A stretch of 64,000 bases of DNA from CAVZXS01 sp963779325. GTDB taxonomy: Bacteria > Bacteroidota > Bacteroidia > Chitinophagales > Chitinophagaceae. The translations under genes and the position numbers were made by a program. Of this stretch, positions 62,838-64,000 are shown piece by piece. The notes beneath the pieces were generated by a model. That model had not been told where the DNA came from. It searched no databases and saw only the letters and a program-made list of their open reading frames with translations. Position 1 is the first letter of the stretch, and each line of letters opens with the position of its first letter. Location: contig CAVZXS010000025.1 of NCBI GenBank assembly GCA_963779325.1, positions 248,001 to 312,000 on the forward strand, in the 5' to 3' direction.

Positions 62838-63617
62838 ATGAAAAAAATCTTCTTCCTCCTCCTATCAGCAGCAGTAGTATTAACTTCCTGCGAAAAAGAC
62901 AAAGACTATCCGAAAGAAAAAGTATTTAAAGGCCCTGTTGAAAAATTTCAACACGGTAAAGCATGGACCTGGTACGAAGTGGATAATAATGATAAGCCCC
63001 TGCGTCTCGCTATCGCTGTTGATGATTCGGCCATGGCAAGCTTAGATAGAAATGCACCGGATGGCGGCGGTCACCATCATAATAATATGTTGTCTTTAAA
63101 ATTTCATCCCAAAGCAGATGCAACTCCTTTCAAGCATGTAGGACTGGACTGGAATCCTTTTGGCCATGAACCGGATCCTGTTTACGGAAAGCCGCATTTC
63201 GATTTTCATTATTATATGATAAGCGAAGCAGAACGTATGGCCATTCCACCTTACGAAGTAGACAGCGTGAAATTTAAAAATTTTCCTGCACCTGCATACT
63301 TTCCACCCACATACATTAACCCCGGCGGCGGTGTACCGCAAATGGGAGCGCATTGGATAGATGTTACTTCATCAGAATTTAACGGTCAGCCATTTACACA
63401 AACATTTATATACGGTTCTTACAATGGTAAAGTAACTTTTTATGAACCCATGATTACCGAAGCATTCATTAAAGCCAATGCAGCCTTTGAAAGAACTATT
63501 CCGCAACCGGCTAAATTTCAGAAGACAGGTTATTACCCTACAAAAATGCGTATTGCAAAAGCCAATGGTGTTACTAATGTTATACTGGAAGGATTTGTAT
63601 TAAGACAGGCTTCATAA
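62838..63617 (+). CDS. Lipoprotein, DUF5602/TTHB210-like
   Basis: A 259-residue lipoprotein (lipobox LTSC, cysteine near residue 18) with a histidine-rich, mainly beta body. Distinctive segments are GKAWTWYEVDNNDKPLRLAIAV near 36, GGGHHHNNMLSLKFHP near 75, KPHFDFHYYMISEAERMAI near 116 and GAHWIDVTSSEFNGQPFTQTFIYGSYNGK near 172; the H-x-D-x-H pattern and HWID suggest a metal site. The arrangement fits DUF5602 (TTHB210-like) proteins; this name is from memory of the pattern. It has its own direct-repeat promoter and is divergent from the LytTR operon. Confidence 0.75.
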   Translation: MKKIFFLLLSAAVVLTSCEKDKDYPKEKVFKGPVEKFQHGKAWTWYEVDNNDKPLRLAIAVDDSAMASLDRNAPDGGGHHHNNMLSLKFHPKADATPFKHVGLDWNPFGHEPDPVYGKPHFDFHYYMISEAERMAIPPYEVDSVKFKNFPAPAYFPPTYINPGGGVPQMGAHWIDVTSSEFNGQPFTQTFIYGSYNGKVTFYEPMITEAFIKANAAFERTIPQPAKFQKTGYYPTKMRIAKANGVTNVILEGFVLRQAS

Positions 63618-63620
63618 CAA

Positions 63621-63715
63621 AACTGCCTGATCCCGTAAGGTCTGCAGTTTATTGCTCAAAACAAACAGGATATACTAAACCTGCTCAGCCCCGTAAGGCT
63701 TGGCAGGTTTTATTT
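63621..63715 (+). terminator. Two similar hairpins after the lipoprotein gene
   Basis: AAACTGC (63621-63627) pairs with GCAGTTT (63645-63651), and AAACCTGC (63677-63684) pairs with GCAGGTTT (63703-63710) followed by TATTT. Both apical parts contain CCCGTAAGG with the adjoining bases pairing. The second is the likelier terminator. Confidence 0.6.
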
Positions 63716-63730
63716 GTAACCGACGACAGT

Positions 63731-63829
63731 ACTACTATTAAACTTTTGTTGCGTCGCACTCTTGTACGCCTGTCCCGCCACTGAGCATTTGTGTAATAGC
63801 CTTGCGGGGTTCTGTAATTCTATTCAGCA
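63731..63829 (-). repeat. 99-bp dispersed repeat, inverted copy
   Basis: The reverse complement matches 32970-33068 at 92 of 99 positions without gaps, including ATGCTCAGT, GCGGGACAGG and GTGCGACGCAAC blocks. No reading frame is conserved. It lies in a 350-base gap without genes, between the lipoprotein terminator and the next promoter. Confidence 0.8.
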
Positions 63830-63863
63830 TACTCGAAAAGTTATTTCAATTTCAAGGCTTCTT

Positions 63864-63934
63864 CATTTCATTCATTCTTTTGAACAACCCATTCATACAC
63901 TGCTTTACTTCCGTATAAATGCAACGGAACTTTG
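63864..63934 (+). promoter_or_regulatory. Direct-repeat promoter (LytTR-type geometry)
   Basis: CATTTCATT (63864-63872) and CAACCCATT (63885-63893) start 21 bp apart; after exactly 33 bases comes GAACTTTG (63927-63934), one base from TAnnTTTG, 33 bases before the ATG at 63968. Confidence 0.5.
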
Positions 63935-63967
63935 TACTGAAATTAATTAATCAGTAAACTTTGTTTT

Positions 63968-64000
63968 ATGAATCGTTACAATATCTTTTACCCGGTGCAT
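63968..64000 (+). CDS. Start of a gene cut by the window edge
   Basis: Eleven codons are visible, reading MNRYNIFYPVH. The start codon sits at the expected distance behind a direct-repeat promoter. The opening resembles the first residues of some hemerythrin-like Bacteroidota proteins, but that is too little sequence to name the product. Confidence 0.4.
   Translation, partial: MNRYNIFYPVH

Noticed and set aside
1..64000. tRNA or rRNA genes
   Set aside because: Reading both strands gave no cloverleaf with a T-loop GTTCGA pattern in the right place and no rRNA segments, despite the presence of an IVP-type protein.

Overview
The window comes from a Bacteroidota chromosome, most likely a soil or freshwater member of the Chitinophagaceae. 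This rests on the SusC/SusD pair, the hybrid two-component (HTCS) regulator, the proline-rich TonB with ExbB and two ExbD, the LytTR/His_kinase signalling genes, the planctomycete-type PSD1/DUF1501 cluster, TAnnTTTG promoter elements and the near absence of Shine-Dalgarno sequences. No tRNA, rRNA, CRISPR array, complete insertion sequence or prophage was seen.

Layout. 0-8 kb: end of a complex I operon (nuoH-I-J-K-L-M-N), with small palindromic repeats in several gaps. 8-14.3 kb: an ABC permease, a TonB energising operon (exbB, two exbD, tonB) and mnmE. 14.3-26.8 kb: a compact fructan utilisation locus: a sugar-binding HTCS regulator, an MFS sugar transporter, a PfkB fructokinase, SusC (broken by a frameshift), SusD and a GH32 fructanase. 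27-29.9 kb: a GH5-like enzyme, a DUF1080 protein and an ORF6N gene split by a palindromic insertion. 29.9-40.7 kb: a probable periplasmic oxidative sugar pathway: PSD1 cytochrome, DUF1501, sugar isomerase-like, membrane cytochrome, Gfo/Idh/MocA dehydrogenase, DUF1080 and GH16, with a four-helix-bundle (IVP) cassette inserted. 40.7-49.7 kb: small secreted proteins, a cytochrome c, an OmpA protein, two genes with in-frame stops, two gene remnants, a serine hydrolase and a GT1 glycosyltransferase. 49.7-58.6 kb: a propeller sensor with a degenerate kinase domain, two unknown exported proteins, a GH3 beta-glucosidase and an alpha/beta hydrolase. 58.6-64 kb: a REP-associated transposase beside its likely palindromes, a LytTR response regulator with two histidine kinases, a lipoprotein, and the first codons of a further gene.

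Main result of the hunt. Seven promoters spread over 40.8-63.9 kb share one architecture: two 9-bp direct repeats close to CAATTCATW, starting exactly 21 bp apart, followed (33 bp in six cases, 34 in one) by a TAnnTTTG-like -7 element and then a start codon. Nine-bp repeats separated by 12 bp is the known binding geometry of LytTR regulators. One site lies in front of the window's own LytTR kinase/regulator operon. This looks like an uncharacterised, probably autoregulated LytTR regulon covering secreted proteins, OmpA, a glycosyltransferase, lipoproteins and the kinases themselves.

The window is also rich in small mobile or repeated DNA: covarying hairpins, a 99-bp dispersed repeat in two orientations, a 40-bp leader shared by two genes, an IVP cassette with inverted ends, and REP-like palindromes around a RAYT. 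Four genes carry disabling lesions, which could be real decay or assembly error. All functional calls come from reading motifs, without database searches.
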